A DNA stretch of 6,101 nt from Planctomycetaceae bacterium UBA6894 (GTDB lineage Bacteria; Planctomycetota; Planctomycetia; Gemmatales; Gemmataceae), in the NCBI GenBank assembly GCA_002451275.1, contig DKBS01000048.1, forward strand, positions 1 through 6,101, read 5' to 3'. Shown here one piece after another: positions 5,903-6,101 of the stretch. The first letter of the stretch is position 1. Each line of letters starts with the position of its first letter. The translations under genes and the position numbers were made by a program. Under the pieces are notes generated by a model that worked only from the letters and a program-made list of their open reading frames with translations, was not told the DNA's origin and did not search any database.

Positions 5903-6101
5903 AACGACACCCAAAATATGTCAACTCAGCGAAAGGGTTGTTTGGTATATTTTGCAAAAACATTACTGATTGGCAAGAAGTTACGGGTTGAAAAGAACCA
6001 CCAAATTATAGGGCCACATGGCATTTGGGCTTATTAAAATCCCAAAAAGCATCAAGTTGAAAAGGGCTTTCCGCTAATTAGAGCCAGTTTCACAATTCCG
6101 G
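5903..6101. other. AT-rich upstream region of the lipoprotein gene, no gene seen
   Basis: These 199 bases run to the right edge and contain no convincing coding sequence on either strand. The row 5941-6000 is only about one third G+C by hand count. The promoter of the lipoprotein gene should lie here, but I cannot place it with confidence. A 6-bp inverted repeat (TTTGGG at 6024-6029 and CCCAAA at 6041-6046) and a 9-bp direct repeat (GTTGAAAAG at 5987-5995 and 6056-6064) are present; both are short enough to be chance in AT-rich DNA. Confidence 0.6.

Noticed and set aside
5919..5924. TTGACA on the minus strand just upstream of the lipoprotein gene as a -35 box
   Set aside because: It lies 16 bases before the start codon, so the transcript would begin inside the coding sequence. 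No -10 partner fits.
5946..5976. TTGCCA (5976-5971) with an AT-rich -10 near 5953-5946 as the lipoprotein promoter on the minus strand
   Set aside because: At 17-base spacing the -10 would be AAAATA, a poor match. AT-rich DNA gives such pairs by chance, and promoter rules in these bacteria are not well defined.
5987..6064. GTTGAAAAG direct repeat and TTTGGG/CCCAAA inverted repeat as mobile-element ends or operators
   Set aside because: They are short (9 and 6 bases) in low-complexity AT-rich DNA, with no transposase or target-site duplication nearby.

Overview
The window looks like a chromosomal piece of a high-GC bacterium of the Planctomycetota. Verrucomicrobiota or another member of the PVC superphylum is the main alternative. 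The evidence is the gene content: a Gfo/Idh/MocA-family oxidoreductase, a PSCyt1-PSCyt2-PSD1 protein and a DUF1501 protein, families greatly expanded and often adjacent in those phyla. The organism call is inferred from gene families, not from a marker gene.

Layout. Positions 1-809 (+) hold the C-terminal two thirds or so of a Gfo/Idh/MocA oxidoreductase cut by the left edge. A clean hairpin with a T-tract follows at 841-868. Positions 907-3411 (+) encode an 834-residue secreted protein with two CxxCH haem-type motifs. Four bases later, 3416-4861 (+) encode a 481-residue DUF1501 protein with a twin-arginine signal. The two are almost certainly one transcriptional and translational unit. Positions 5027-5902 (-) encode a lipoprotein of unknown function, convergent to that pair. 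The 165-bp convergent gap holds a 30-codon ORF with a good Shine-Dalgarno sequence but no convincing terminator. The right end, about 5903-6101, is AT-rich upstream DNA in which I see no gene.

How the genes may work together. The PSD1-domain cytochrome-like protein and its DUF1501 partner are both predicted to be exported, by Sec and Tat respectively. They probably act together outside the cytoplasmic membrane. The family's reaction has not been established, and I do not assign one. The oxidoreductase upstream points towards sugar or polyol metabolism, but the hairpin partly separates it from the pair. The lipoprotein lies on the other strand, has lower GC and shows no visible functional link.

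Novelty. I see no mobile element, CRISPR array, tRNA, rRNA or defence system. The region is mostly ordinary for a planctomycete. The points worth a second look are the hairpin that leaves no room for a promoter before the two-gene unit, the repeat-bearing charged insert in the PSD1 protein, a metal-site-like substitution in the DUF1501 protein, the small ORF at 4930, and the unclassified two-module lipoprotein.
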